From the NCBI GenBank assembly GCA_015179045.1, contig WHUZ01000059.1, positions 186,001 to 250,000 on the forward strand: a DNA stretch of 64,000 bases, given 5' to 3'. The notes beneath the pieces are model-generated. The model was given only the letters and a program-made list of their open reading frames with translations, did no database searches and was not told where the DNA came from. This stretch comes from Kalaharituber pfeilii (taxonomy: Eukaryota > Ascomycota > Pezizomycetes > Pezizales > Pezizaceae). The position numbers were made by a program, and so were the translations under genes. The stretch's first letter is position 1. Every line of letters begins with the position of its first letter. Below are positions 1 through 10,983 of this stretch, piece after piece.

Positions 1-70
1 TTCAGCAATAGCTTTGAGAGTTAGCTTTCCAGCCTGATTTTGGGAGACCTGATCTACCTATTGCATAGTC

Positions 71-134
71 TTTTTTTTTTTCCTTTTTCGTGTCACATAA
101 CCCCGTATAGCTCACCAGCCTATGGCAAAGGTAA
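71..134 (-). mobile_element. Ultra-short poly(A) retroelement (subtype A2)
   Basis: An 11-T run (the complement of a poly(A) tail) is followed by a short body carrying CATAACCCCG and GCCTATGGCA. It is flanked by near-identical 9 bp direct repeats, TGCATAGTC (62-70) and TGCACAGTC (135-143). The paralogous segment near 9,770 lacks the insertion, so it acts as an empty site. The assignment to a retroposed family rests on the other copies in this window. Confidence 0.7.
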
Positions 135-222
135 TGCACAGTCAATTAGCAATATAAAATGCAAATTGTTCAGCAGACGAGGATATTAAGTCGCCGTAGA
201 GAGGGGTATCGAGATGCCGCTC

Positions 223-294
223 GCCCTGCCATGGCGAACAGCTGCACGCGGAGTCACGTGAAATAAGAAAAAAAAAAAAAAAAAAAAAAAAAAA
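223..294 (+). mobile_element. Ultra-short poly(A) retroelement (subtype A)
   Basis: The body starts GCCCTGCCATGGCG, ends GTCACGTGAAATAAG and runs into a poly(A) tract of about 27 nt. A perfect 12 bp target-site duplication, GAGATGCCGCTC, flanks it at 211-222 and 295-306. The non-A body is only about 45 nt, far below normal SINE length. No Pol III A or B box is evident. Confidence 0.85.
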
Positions 295-306
295 GAGATG
301 CCGCTC

Positions 307-2086
307 ACCGGGCTCTAGGCATCAGTTGTGCTGTTGAGGCTGAGAGGGTATTGTGGCGCAATGGAGAGGAGCGAAGCCACTAATTAATGCAGCAACTTAC
401 ATCCCACGCTGCACCTTCATAGCAAATGAGACCTCCCCACGCTTCCACTACCTGACAGCCATCACGCCTTTGCATCTGTGATGCCTAGCGAAAGAAAAGA
501 GGCTTGTTAAGCTGGTTGAGGAAGATAGAGGCAAGAAAGAAGGTACTACCATACCATAACCAAAGATAGCAGGAGCCGCTCGATGTTAGCATCCGCCACA
601 GAGCTCTCACTAGCGTTCACGAGTTATTTACCTTGGAGAGAAACGGGCTCTTGATGAGGCTGTGTATGGTATTTTTGGAACAAATTTACATGGGTGCTGC
701 ACCGTTAATATGGCCCAAAAAAAGCTTATCTTCACCAGTTCCGATGCACATATTTCAGAATTGTAGTCGCGTGCCAAGTCTGACTTTGAATGCCCTTATG
801 GATAATTGTCGATAGACTATTGTATTACCGACTTTCTGATGTTCCAAAGCTAGCAGGAGAATTAACGACGTTATTAGAAAACTGAGTTGTCTCATTTTCA
901 GCTCTGAACATGGCTAGAGGAAGGGCCTTCTAAGGAGAATTACCGGGGCCCCCCTCAAGTTGGCGCACTCCACTTTTGGATTCAGCTTCAGTTCGCAAAG
1001 TCTATTTTGACCACAGTGGATCGCACGAGAATACACGTTAGGAAACGCTCTGATGAAACGCCAAGCAGTGTATTTATGGCTGGCCAGTGCATAGCTTTGC
1101 CTCGTACCGAGGGAGTGGTAGTAACACCACCCAAGTCCGAAATCTGTCCGCCGCTGGCGCAAGGCCAGTTAGCGCTGGTAAAATGCTACAGTATGGTACC
1201 GATAGTCTGGTTTAGTGGCGTGCGGGGGACGATGAGGCAAGGCAAGCTAGACCACTAGTAGAATCTGGGGACAAGGCTATGAATAATCAAGGCAGACTAG
1301 TGAAGAACCTTCAGCTGAAATGCGATTGAGCACTGCCTATCGGTCCGAAACGTACGATGCAGGTGTCCACAAACTTACCTGGATACGGCTGCGCCATGCA
1401 CACATGTGGAATCTCAAGTCTGGCCGCTGATACTGATAGGCCATGTTATCTCGTTCGAAGCTGAGCACGGAACAATTTCATTGGCTGCACTGCATATGCT
1501 TGAAAAATGCCAGCACTGCCTGATCTACTCTTACTTATCCAAAAATGATATGCAACGCTAAAGTGGCTGGGCCGAAGAGAACCCTTACGATTCAACGAGA
1601 ATCAGTTGCTACCAGAGCCTCAACTTCGATTCTAGCTGCAGACACTCATTGGTAAACACTCCTGTCCCGTATCTGGTTCGCCAGCGCTGTCCCCAAATTA
1701 CACACGAGAAAGGGAAAGCGGATCAGAGTGAAATAGCTGACATCCTAGTTCCTGCTATCAACTTTTACTACTATCGTCCTTGCTAAAACTGGCCATCTAA
1801 TGTCCTTGCATATGCACCGTCTATCAACTATGGTGGTTCCACAAACCGTGCGTCCCTGTATAGCCCAGCCTTGTGAGTTTGGGTTAATCCCTAGCAAGAC
1901 TTGCGGCTTCAGTGAATACGAAGTTCTGATCCAGTACTGAAGCAACCTCTGCAGCTATATTGAAGTTCTCATTGTAGGGTCCACAGGCCACTCGGTTTGA
2001 ATACAAATTCCAGGATTGGAATGAGCACAATCCCAAAACGCTAGCTATTGTGTTTTAAACAGAGACCTTGACAGCACCGATACTTC
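307..2086. other. Intergenic, with a segment paralogous to 10.4-10.9 kb
   Basis: No convincing gene was found. About 960-1500 aligns by eye with about 10,400-10,900: shared blocks include CGCACGAGAATRCACGTTAG, AGAATC..AATCAAGGCAG and GCGGAACAATTTC-like stretches. This places it as the 5' part of the repeated unit that carries the zinc-finger gene. Short frames in either strand are not conserved between the two copies. Confidence 0.5.
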
Positions 2087-2099
2087 ATCCCCAAATTAC

Positions 2100-2157
2100 G
2101 CCCTGCCATGGCGAACAGCTGCACGCGGGGTCACGTGAAATAAAAAAAAAAAAAAAA
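2100..2157 (+). mobile_element. Ultra-short poly(A) retroelement (subtype A)
   Basis: The body is nearly identical to the copy at 223-294 and is followed by 15-16 A. A perfect 12 bp target-site duplication, TCCCCAAATTAC, lies at 2088-2099 and 2158-2169. The whole insertion is 58 bp including its tail, and it starts at the same GCCCTGCC position as the copies at 223 and 40,911. Confidence 0.88.
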
Positions 2158-2316
2158 TCCCCAAATTACCTCTTGCGCATGTATACATAAACAATGTACG
2201 GAGAAAATGCCGTTAACGTCAACATTGGAACCAACCTAGTCCATACTGAATGAACACATGCAACTGCACTTCTATATGTTTTATTGGATTCGATTCATAC
2301 TGGGTAAACACCCATG

Positions 2317-2361
2317 CTCCCTGCCATAGCTTGTAGCTTGTATGCGGGGTTGTGGGAACCG

Positions 2362-2413
<52 letters not shown>
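2317..2413 (+). mobile_element. Ultra-short poly(A) retroelement (subtype A2), long tail
   Basis: The body CTCCCTGCCATAGCTTG continues through TATGCGGGGTTGTGGGAACC and ends in about 52 consecutive A. It matches the reverse complement of the copy at 59,010-59,096. I could not define a target-site duplication, so the left boundary is approximate. Confidence 0.65.
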
Positions 2414-2414
<1 letters not shown>

Positions 2415-2667
2415 GATCCAATTGCATGTCTAAGTTTTATTAGACCTGCATTGCCGTTAATTGTTGCACAAAGTTTGTTAGTGGTTGTCAGGTGTGATAG
2501 CAGGAACAGAGCAAATATATTTTGCAACCGTTTTAGCCCTAGGTCATGCATGTCAGCTGCATGGATATTACGCATACGAACTTGGAGAGATGGATTGAAG
2601 AAAATACATGCCTTGTTTTCCTCTCCTCCCGCTTGAGATCTAGCTAACTAATGGTTAGAATATCTGA

Positions 2668-2790
2668 ACATGCCCCTGAGAACGGGAACAGAGAGTATCA
2701 GCGCATCCTGCCCCTCTGCTACGTCATGCATGACGGGCTTGCTTCATCTGCTGCCTCTTCGCCAGGCTCCTAGCTTATGCCTTTTTCTCC
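2668..2790 (+). promoter_or_regulatory. Conserved leader upstream of zinc-finger copy 1
   Basis: This stretch (ATGCCCCTGAGAACGGGAAC, then CTTGCTTCATCTGCTG and CGCCAG) recurs upstream of copies 2 (16,325-16,440), 3 (26,400-26,520) and, more diverged, 5 (46,474-46,570). The reading frame is not kept between copies: copy 2 hits a stop and copy 1 diverges. It is therefore more likely a transcribed leader, perhaps with a 5' intron, than coding sequence. A short N-terminal exon cannot be excluded. Confidence 0.4.
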
Positions 2791-2962
2791 AGTTTAGAAA
2801 AACTGTTGCTGTTATAGGGTATATATATATCTCCCACCGAGATCTATTGACAGCTGTTTGATTTCAGTCGGGCATCAACCCTCATCGATTGCCAGCATAG
2901 TTGGTGGTAGACCCGGTTCGCCACAGAAATACTCGCTCAGTTGACAACATAGAGAGGACGCC

Positions 2963-4277
2963 ATGAGCACTAGGCAAACCCGGAGGCATTCGCAACCGCA
3001 AAACTTCACCGTTACCACCAAACACAATCTCGAACCTATCCAATGCACCCATAGTACAATGGTAGCCCCACCCCTAAACACATCGGAGCTCATAAATGGA
3101 TTGGTTCCCAAGGTGTTTGATCTTGATCATGACCAGAGAGGAAACAATAGCACACTTTCAGCAGATTGCCAGTTTATAGATTACAATTGCCTACCTAACA
3201 ACACCTACACGCTATCGCAATATCTTATGTCTCAAAGTGCTACGGCTGTGGACCTCACCAGTGAGGATGTGGTGCCAACCCAAGCAGGTTTAGAGTATGT
3301 ATTGGTGTCTATTCTCGTCCTTGAATCCATTGATGTCAAACTGCATTTCAATTCAGTCAAGTGAAACTGGTACTAACAACCATATCAGGCAATTAATAGG
3401 CCTCCAGGAAAGCGGTAACTGTAGCAGGTGGATTGAGACCCCTGAGTGTCGGAAACCATTTATGGTGGGAGTGGAGACCCAGGCACCTCAACCTTATACA
3501 TTACCTAGCTCTAGTCCCCGTTGCCGATTGAATATGGAGACATATTTAAATGGAATTTATACACCAGGCCTAGGCTCACGCCATAACCATATGCCTGCAA
3601 TCGTTCCTTATTGGCAGAATATTGAGTCACCAATCCAACGAGATCCAGAATTGGGTGCGCAGCAAACCCAAGAAGATTTTCAGTATGTCTTGTTGTTCAT
3701 TCTTCCTTAATCCGAAATATTATTCCACCAATCAATTCAGTCACTGTGCTAACAATATATTAGGCAATCGATAGCCCCACATGAAAGCAGTAACTATGTC
3801 ACGGGGATTGGGAATTTCGAATCACCGAGACCATTTGTGGGGGGAGTGGTGAACCAGATATTACAACCTTATCAATTACCTGCCTATTATTCCAGTTTCC
3901 CAGAGAAAATCCTGAACTCTAGAAATGGAATCCACACACCTGGGGCCTGTCTAGGCTCATCCCCACCCCCACCTCCAGCAGGACACCACCAGGAAAGACG
4001 ACCCCAATCTCGACGAAAAGATAGCTGGTACAAATGTCGCTTCAAATCCTGTACTACAAGGAATGCTGAGCGATCTGATAATCTCCGCAAACACCTGAAA
4101 ATGGACCATGCAAAAGAATTATATGATGCCCTAGGGCTCAATCCAAACGAAATACCCCATACCATGAAACTGACCAAAATCATCAATTCTTTGAACCAAG
4201 GTGATGCGAACCTGTGGAGAGAGCATGCTCCAAGCAGAAAGGGCTATTCCAAACGCAGTCGCCGCACGAGAAACTAG
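2963..4277 (+). CDS. C2H2 zinc-finger family protein, copy 1 (3 exons)
   Basis: The predicted exons are 2963-3294, 3389-3682 and 3764-4277, giving 379 residues. Both introns start GTATGT, carry a CTAAC branch motif (ACTAACAACC, GCTAACAATA) and end in CAG or TAG. An in-frame TGA just upstream of the ATG supports this start. Residues 1-110 are a hydrophilic Ser/Thr/Asn-rich region. Residues 111-208 and about 209-285 are two diverged copies of one module, each encoded after a phase-2 junction reading Q-Q/S-I/L. The finger is C-X4-C-X13-H-X4-H (Cys300, Cys305, His319, His324) with the signature RNAERSDNLRKHL, followed by a conserved helix (LTKIINSLN) and a basic tail. It is probably a nuclear nucleic-acid-binding protein, inferred from the finger alone. 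It lacks the N-terminal coiled coil of copy 5; a degraded match to that start (TTCGCCACAGAAATACT) survives at about 2910-2937, so copy 1 may be truncated. Confidence 0.75.
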
Positions 4278-4740
4278 CCAGCGGACCAATAAGGTGAAAT
4301 GGATGTAACTTGGGTTCGGTAGACGGACTTGTTGAAATGACAAAAACTATCGACTCTATACCTTCGTATCACCCAATCTCCTCTTGTTTCATGTCATTTC
4401 CTTTTATTCCTTTGTTTTGACTTGCAGTAATTTAGGAAGGATCTGGTTTGGGATAGAATGTGATATGTATAGAGGGGACATTGGAGACTATTACAACGGT
4501 TTGAACAGGGATATAGAGGAGGTAATAGGTATACAGTGCGAGACATCTTGTTAGAAGTATAGGCATTGGAGTTTGAGTTTCAGGGATCATAGCATGTATG
4601 GTGGTGGTTTTTGTTCTCTAGATATCTATCCACACCACGTTGAATTGTTACACATTTAAATGCTTCTGAAGATGATGAGTTTACTGTCACCCTTGAAGAA
4701 TACTGGAGAATCTGGCGGAGTGATTCTGTTACACGATGTG
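4278..4740. other. 3' flank of zinc-finger copy 1
   Basis: This noncoding stretch is shared with the regions downstream of copies 2, 4 and 5, with recognisable blocks such as GGAGACTATTACAACGG, ACATCTTGTTA and TACTGTCACCC. The homology resumes at about 5,558 after an inserted TIR element. It probably holds the 3' UTR, but no clear polyadenylation site could be fixed. Confidence 0.5.
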
Positions 4741-5557
4741 CACTGTATTTCACCATGCGAGTACTCACACCACGACCTGACGCACATTTTACACCAAAAT
4801 TGCCCACCCATGAGAGCATATATCTCAACAGCCACAGCAAATTTCTTTCTCATTTACAAGGCGTAAATCAAGGGCCACTATTTACATTTCACATCTTTGA
4901 TTCTCCAGATATTTTATGAGGAGTTATGGTTCTGTAAAACTTCGCATCATATCTTGGCATATAATTTCACTGCATTATCACCAGTATTAAATTTTATTAA
5001 TCACACAGGAAATAAATTTGATAAGATCACTGAGACAAGGGTATGATAATTACGTTGTTCATAGTGCACCAAGGAAATATCTGAAGAAGTGGTGGAGTCA
5101 TTTACAAAATTCATACGCACATAGAAATATAGATGCAGAAAACTACCTGAAGTGGCCAGCGATGTATGGACCAGTCATTTTACAAGCTATGTATCAAGCC
5201 GGATAAAGCATTATATATTGGGAGACCTATTGGGAAGACCTGCTGGTCACAACTCAACAGCAATTATAGAGAACGTTGAAGGGAAGCAGTAGTACTTTTG
5301 TATGGGAATTCCATATATATATAAACTTTTGCTAAGACATTGCTGAAATGTTATTGTACCATTAATTGATCACACTATCTTATCGAGGCAAATAGAAGTA
5401 TCAGATGCAAATAATAACTCCTTGTTTATGCCTCCTGAAAAGCGATGCTACCTGCGATGTGGCTGTTGAGATATATGCTCTTACGGGTGGGCAGTTTTGG
5501 TGTAAAACATGCATACGTCGGATCGTTGTATACGTCGCGTGGTAGTGAGATACAGTG
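4741..5557. mobile_element. TIR DNA element inserted behind zinc-finger copy 1
   Basis: The ends are inverted repeats of about 100 bp (4741-4845 and 5455-5557). Outer ends read CACTGTATTTCACCATGCG and CACTGTATCTCACTACCACG, and both share TTTTACACCAAAA and GAGCATATATCTCAACAGCC. Paralogous DNA behind copies 2 (about 18,640) and 5 (about 48,995) runs straight through the insertion point. The interior holds a 62-residue frame (5018-5206) with no recognisable transposase, so this is a nonautonomous or decayed element. The target-site duplication is unclear. Confidence 0.8.
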
Positions 5558-6927
5558 ATATTACAATTTCAGGGAATATTTTCGTGTATAATATATAGTT
5601 GCATGCAGTTTGCACCCGATGCATTAAGCTAGATAAATATAAACATGGATATATGTAAACATGGATATATATATATATATCCCAGGAGGTAACTGATTCC
5701 AGACCATCGAAAGTCTATGTAGTTCTGCACAGGAGATCACCCCGCGATTGTCTGCGAGATTGGGTAAGTTGTGAAGGGTGCAATAAGACTAAGATACGAC
5801 TAATGTAAGATGGGATGCATGGATGCCAGACTACTGATCCATTTAGCCGAACACATACTATCGATAAGGAACTGCCATTTATGGTTTAAATTCGCAGTGG
5901 GGGCCACGTGCACTAATCCAGGTATCTAAGCTAAAATGGAAACGTAAGATTGCGTGTCTGCTCTCTAGTGGCAAACCTTAAAAAAGCTTCTTCCGACTAC
6001 AACTGTCAATGCCATGGCGTTGAAAAGCACGGTTATTATTGAGGACAGTATTAATGTAACCAATTGATCTAATACCCGTTGCACCAAAACGGAGATCAGC
6101 AGCGTTACTTGCTGCTGTCGTCAGACGGCCCTTTGTGGTATCACGGCTCCTGTGTTGCACGCCATCTGTGTGCCTATGTCAGGGTGACCATCACCTGGAC
6201 AGTTATGTACAGATGCACAATATAGGTGTGAATTAAGGCGATATGTTGTCTTTGATAGATCGGTATAGATAGAGAGTTTTGCGACAAAAAAAATAATAAT
6301 TATAATAATAATAAAAATTAAGAAAAAAAAATTAAAAAAAAAAAATTTAAATAATGGGGCGCCGACGCACTAAGTACTCCCGTACTTTTGTATCGTAAAT
6401 AATGATTTTACGTACTCGCTGACACCGAAATTCTTCGAACAAGCTTATCTAAACCTCGCATCTGATTTACTAAGCATTTTCGTTTTCATCCGTATGTGTG
6501 CATCCCTTAACTATCTGAAAGTTTTCTAAATCAGTGAATTCGAACTATGAAGTAATATCGAGTTAATTATGTTGTTAGATGGCCCTATAGCTCCGTAGAG
6601 CCTAGGATTGACAACCATTGAGAGTTTTCGTGAGGAATCTCTCTGCGGCCAACCGTTGCAACTCAAATTTCCTGTCCAACCGTTACATCTGGTCCCTTGG
6701 GATACCAGAAGTCTCGTAACCAAACGCTGACCAGAATAATAATATTGCACAATTTCCCATGTTCGCAATATTAAAAATCGAAAGCGAAAGGCATATACGA
6801 GCCCCAGTTCCAAGTCCAAGTTGAGCATCACTCGAGTTCTTAGAATTCTAATTCCCAAGAGATTATCGTTGGACCTGGAGCACTAAGATCGAACCAGGGT
6901 CCTCAATTCTATACCTCTGCCTGACAC
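5558..6927. other. Intergenic block shared with 18.7-20.0 kb
   Basis: The sequence is paralogous to that downstream of copy 2. Shared blocks include CCCCGCGATTGTCTGCG (about 5740 and 18,775), AAACCTTAA..CTTC.TCGACT (about 5974 and 19,437), TTGAAAAGCACGGTTAT, TTTGCGACAAAAAAA and CATTTTC/TTTCATCCGTATG. An A/T-rich simple tract lies at 6283-6352 and an (AT)n run at about 5670. I see no gene. Confidence 0.55.
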
Positions 6928-7660
6928 TTGTTACGTCCATTCATTAGAGACAGTAGATTCTACTTCGGCAAAGGCATAGGTCAGTTCACAAAAATTAAAA
7001 GAAAAATGCGCCTCTTGAACCCCCCCCTCAGTAACATCTCACAACTCCACTTCCCCCCAAATATCTCAATTGCTCCCCTCCACCACCACCAGTCACTTGC
7101 ACCCGCCCCTCTACCTGCTCATGGCCCCTTCAGTGACACCTCCGAGCCCTTCAGGGGATTTCCCCGTCCCCAGCCCTAATGAGAGAGACGTGTGTATCCC
7201 CACACTCCCCTCACCCCCTCCCCCCCTAAGCCGACCACCTCCCCCATCAATATCCCATTCCCTTAACCCCCACACCCCAAATTCAAACTCCTTTTTGCCG
7301 AGACTCCCTAATGAGGAGGGAGCAGACGTGTATACCACCACACGCCCACCGCTAACCCCCTTCCTCCCCACCGCCCTCCCTCCCCCCTCCTTCCTCTACC
7401 CCCCTCCTCCTAAATTTCCGACACGCCTGTATATGCCCACATCCACCCTTCAGCTCACCCCATTCTCCCTCCTCTGCCGCTCTTCCCACCTTCCTTCCCC
7501 ACCTCCATCGTCCCGCCTCCCACCTCCACCCACCCTCCCTAAATTTTCCGCCCTAATGAGGAGTAGATCTCAGATCCTCCTCACCCCTTCTTTGCTTGCT
7601 CACCGCCGGGCGCCTCTGCACCGTCCCACCAACCCCTCTCAGCGCTGCGGGTAATGTTGT
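6928..7660 (+). repeat. C-rich degenerate repeat block
   Basis: The + strand is extremely C-rich, with diverged repeats of a CTAATGAGGAG..GACGTGTATACC-like motif at about 7175, 7310, 7430 and 7550. A 194-codon frame (7070-7654) is a by-product of the low-complexity composition (proline/serine/leucine) and has no recognisable domain. It sits directly upstream of a LINE relic and could be that element's ORF1 region or 5' end. That is a guess from position only. Confidence 0.4.
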
Positions 7661-7745
7661 GTGATTTTTTTAGGCCTGTATACCAGTTTATCAATTATTT
7701 ATATACATTGAAGTTTTATACCAATGGCATCTTCCCTGTGATCCA

Positions 7746-9353
7746 TTGATGGCGCCGCAGTCGCTGGTAATGTTGGAGGATTGGAATGCATCACCACTCA
7801 AACTGGGGAAAGGAGAGAACAGAGGAGATAGCAGAGGCGATAGCAGAGGCGATAGTAGAGGTGATAGTAGAGGTGATAGTAGAGGTGATAGTAGAGGTAA
7901 GGGTATTCAGGAAGGAATGGAAAGAGAATGGTGGAGAATATAAAATGAAAGGGAGTCACAAATTGACGAGGGCGAGGAAAAACGAGAAGTGGGGGAAGGT
8001 GGAAAAGGTATGGGGGTAAGAAGGAGAAAATGGCATACGAAAAGCTTCTGGTGTGAACCTTCAGGAAGAGGAGGAAAAGGCATAGGGGTACGGCAAAGGT
8101 ACTCGAGAGATATGAGAGGGAAAGAAGTGAGGAGACATATATATTGAGAGATTAAGACGAGAAAAAAGGCTAGAGGCAATTCATAGAGGGGATAGGAGGG
8201 AAGGACCCCATGGAGAATAAAAACAACGATTGGAACGCTGAACGACGACGCAGGAAAGGATTGCAAAGATGATAAGAAGAAAGACGAGCCCCTAGTGAGA
8301 AGGAAATTCTTATGGACAGAGATTAACGAACTGAACAGGGAGGATGAGGAGGGAAGAGGGTCGGGATACAACATAGGAGATAAAGGAGACGCCCAGGGAG
8401 GCGCTGAGAATCAAGAAATTGCAGAACTACCGATAGAAGCATATCTGTAGCAAGTTAATGCGCCGCCCAGGAAATAGCCGCACATTGGATGAGGGGCACA
8501 AGCAACAAATCGGCATCAGGTCCAGATGCCAACGCCTGTCGCCTCCTGAAGTTGGTGATGAGGACAGCACTGGGCGATCCGCACTTAGAGCAATTGGCAA
8601 ACGAGATGGAGTCCAGACGGATTCTAGAGGAGAAGCCATTGAGCAAGGTGGTTATGATTCCAGAGCCCAGGAAAGACAAGACATAAGCAAAGGGCCGGAG
8701 ATCAGCCAACTTGTTTAATGTATGCAACCTTGGGGAAAATGTGGTGGTAGATGAGCTTCAACACGCGCTTAGTCTCTTCCACAGACAACAGTTCGGAGAA
8801 CGGAAAGAAAGGAATGCCGACGAGAGAAGATGGGAAGGTGGTTGGGGGGACTTTCCAGGAAAAGGGAATTCACAGTGGAGTGGAATACCAGCGAGGAGGT
8901 GCGACGAGAGGGGAAGGCGAAAGTCGGCGTTCCACAAGGGCCACCGCTATCCCCGGTCATTTTTCTAATTTGAGGCGGAAAGAGTACAAGGCAAAGAAAG
9001 AAAAGAACTTGCGTGGGGGGGGGGGGAGGGGAGAAAGAGTAGAATAGCCGAGCAGCTACTGCCGCTACGCAACTGTGTACAGACAAGGAGATTTATAGGA
9101 GTGGATAAAGAAAACGGAAAATCCAAGAGGTGGGGAATGCGAGTTAGAAAAACGGACGGCGGAACATATGACATTCAGGTGCGACATGGATATGAAGAGC
9201 TGGGAGGAGAGAAGTGAAAATAGGGATGACGTTGACACACTAGTACTTCAGTACGTTGAGAGCTCAGGCGGTAGGAGGAAGAAGAGGGGGAAAGAGTACT
9301 TCATACGTAGCATGATGTTGGTTTTGAGTTTCAGGCCTATCTCCGGGCCTTAA
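7746..9353 (+). pseudogene. Tad-like LINE retrotransposon relic (endonuclease and reverse transcriptase)
   Basis: A decayed non-LTR retrotransposon read on the + strand in several frames. At 7746-7943 an APE-type endonuclease fragment keeps EDWNASPLK and EGMEREWWRI around an expanded GDSR repeat. At 8489-8690 the reverse transcriptase start is visible: SGPDANACRLLKL and PLSKVVMIPEPRKDKT. It continues near 8711 with NLGENVVVDELQHAL and LFHRQQFGERKERNADE, then motif B-like VGVPQGPPLSPVIFLI at about 8915-8965. The C-terminal zinc-knuckle region reads KRTAEHMTFRCD at about 9150-9190. The catalytic FADD block is missing, and stops and frameshifts abound, so it cannot be active. The motif order matches fungal Tad1-clade elements. 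Both ends are truncated and no poly(A) tail was seen. Confidence 0.85.
7821..7892 (+). repeat. 12-bp tandem repeat (x6) inside the LINE endonuclease fragment
   Basis: Six 12 bp units, consensus AGAGGYGATAGY, encode Arg-Gly-Asp-Ser repeats in the endonuclease frame. The last units are identical (AGAGGTGATAGT), the first carry substitutions, and a partial seventh follows. In related endonucleases this part is a short loop, so the array is an expansion in a dead element. Confidence 0.85.
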
Positions 9354-9428
9354 GGAGCGCGGTCCAGAGGCCTGCCATAGTGAAGGGCGATAAGCAGGGA
9401 ATTGTGATAAGAATATTCAAACAAGCCA

Positions 9429-9620
9429 TGGGCTGAGCTGCCGAAGGACCTGTGGGTTAGACTCTCATAAAACCTGTTGAGTCGTCGAAGGAGCAATGGA
9501 TTGAGCTGTGGATAGAGTAAATCGTGGACCGAGCTGTCAAAGGACGGGTTGAGCGAGTGAGCAATAAATCAAGCTGTTGAAAGAGACATATGGGTTGAAC
9601 TATTAAGCGAGATATAGGAG
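9429..9620. repeat. Diverged minisatellite, about 25-35 bp units
   Basis: Five or six imperfect repetitions of a TTGAGCTGTCGAAGGA-like motif occur with variable spacing (for example GAGCTGCCGAAGGACC, GAGTCGTCGAAGGAGC, GAGCTGTCAAAGGACG, AAGCTGTTGAAAGAGA). Open frames here follow from the repeat and are not genes. Confidence 0.55.
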
Positions 9621-9689
9621 AAGCCATGTAGGGTGCGAGCAAGGGGTCAAAAAGCTTAGTGAAGCTGGCGTTTCCGGAAAGCACGATTT

Positions 9690-9857
9690 CTGCGAAGAGT
9701 TTTCGCAACAGGCTCTCTGAGCCAGCTTTTCGGCCCGGTTTTTGCAGAACTGACCTATTGCACGCTAAATTAGGAAGGTAAAATGCAAAATTTCTTGAGC
9801 AGAGAAATAGAGAGGGGTATTGAGACCCTGGTGAGAGTATTGAGATGCCGGTAAGGG
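9690..9857. other. Segment paralogous to the left edge of the window
   Basis: About 9,750-9,830 (CCTATTGCACGCTAAATTAG, AAAATGCAAA.TT, AGAGAGGGGTATTGAGA) aligns with about 55-222. It lacks the poly(A) insertion found at 71-134. This marks the start of the second unit of the tandem array. Confidence 0.5.
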
Positions 9858-9920
9858 GGTATCGAGGCGCCGATGGGAGGTATCGGGGTGCCGATGGGAG
9901 GTATCGAGGCGCCGATGGGA
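9858..9920. repeat. 21-bp tandem repeat (x3)
   Basis: Three adjacent 21 bp units lie at 9858-9878, 9879-9899 and 9900-9920. Units 1 and 3 are identical and unit 2 differs at two positions. The core is GGTATCGAGGCGCCGATGGG. A single related motif occurs at 205-222 in the paralogous segment, so the array expanded only here. Confidence 0.85.
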
Positions 9921-10983
9921 GCTGAATCTAAAAAGTTACCAGACAAGGTGGCTAATGCATATATGCAGTAATTGGTATGTACTAGTTTGCTTGGGGTTTG
10001 TGATAACTAAATACATACTAGTACTTGTACCGTTTGCTAACCTAGCTGGATTTTAGCATCTGATACTAGTACCGCTAGAGACGCTTGAGAGGGTTGCCGG
10101 CAGTATTGCTGCATCTGGTCGGTTGTAGGGCATAGCCATTGCATAAAAAAAACTGCGTAGCGTCTATGAGCATAAGTCGGCTTGTTCGGACATTTTTGAA
10201 TTCAGCTAGTAGAGGTACGTTCCGAGACGCTTTAGAGGAACCTGTTGAGCCGCTTCGGAGGCACACGGGGGTTCCTCGGCTGTGGTAACAAAACGTTCTT
10301 AGCTTTTGCCAAGCCTCATACCAAGCTCCTACGGCACTCTCCGTGTGGTACTGTATGAGACCAACTGTTTTGCTGTTGTGTTACTGTGTTCGGTCAGAAT
10401 GCAATTTGAGGGGTTAGCCAACCAGCGCACGAGAATGCACGTTAGCAAACAGCTATGATAGACTGCGAACCAGAGCCAGTAAAGAGCTTAGCCTCGTATC
10501 CAGGAAATGGTACATACATAACACCAACGCCGTGGTCAATATGGAATGCTACCGAATGGTGCGTAGTCTGGTAGCGTGTAATGCAGGCCAGCAGTGAATC
10601 CTAGCAGAATCAAGGCAGAGAAGACATGAACCCTGTCACAAGCTCCAGCTGAGGAGTGCGTACTGAGCTTTTCCAAAATCTACCATACAACTGCGTCATG
10701 CATCGTGAATCTTGACATTGACCGCAATCTGGATGCCTAACCAGATGTCGAGACGGACCTAAATCGCAAAGTCGGATTACTTACGCTGATAGGTAATGGC
10801 ATTTCTTTCCACTATGTCCAGCGCGTTGTGCGCGGAACAATTTCCTTAACCGCAACATCGCAGCCATTAGTGCAATGTCACTCGAACGTCGCAAAAGTAT
10901 CTGTGCATACAGGCAGGCGGATGGGAGGGAGAGATAGTACGATGGGTTGTGTGGGGTAATCAAAGAGAGGTAGGAAAGCTGGT
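9921..10983. other. Intergenic, paralogous to 0.9-1.5 kb
   Basis: No gene is recognised. The part from about 10,400 is the second-unit counterpart of 960-1500. The stretch 9,960-10,070 is rich in ACTAGT-containing inverted motifs (GTATGTACTAGT, ACTAGTAC). Confidence 0.45.

Noticed and set aside
2219..2636. Frames with poly-Phe or poly-Lys across the long A tract
   Set aside because: They read through the poly(A) tail of a retroelement.
7070..7654. 194-codon proline-rich frame as a gene
   Set aside because: The C-rich composition removes stop codons in this frame. No domain is visible and the region is made of degenerate repeats.
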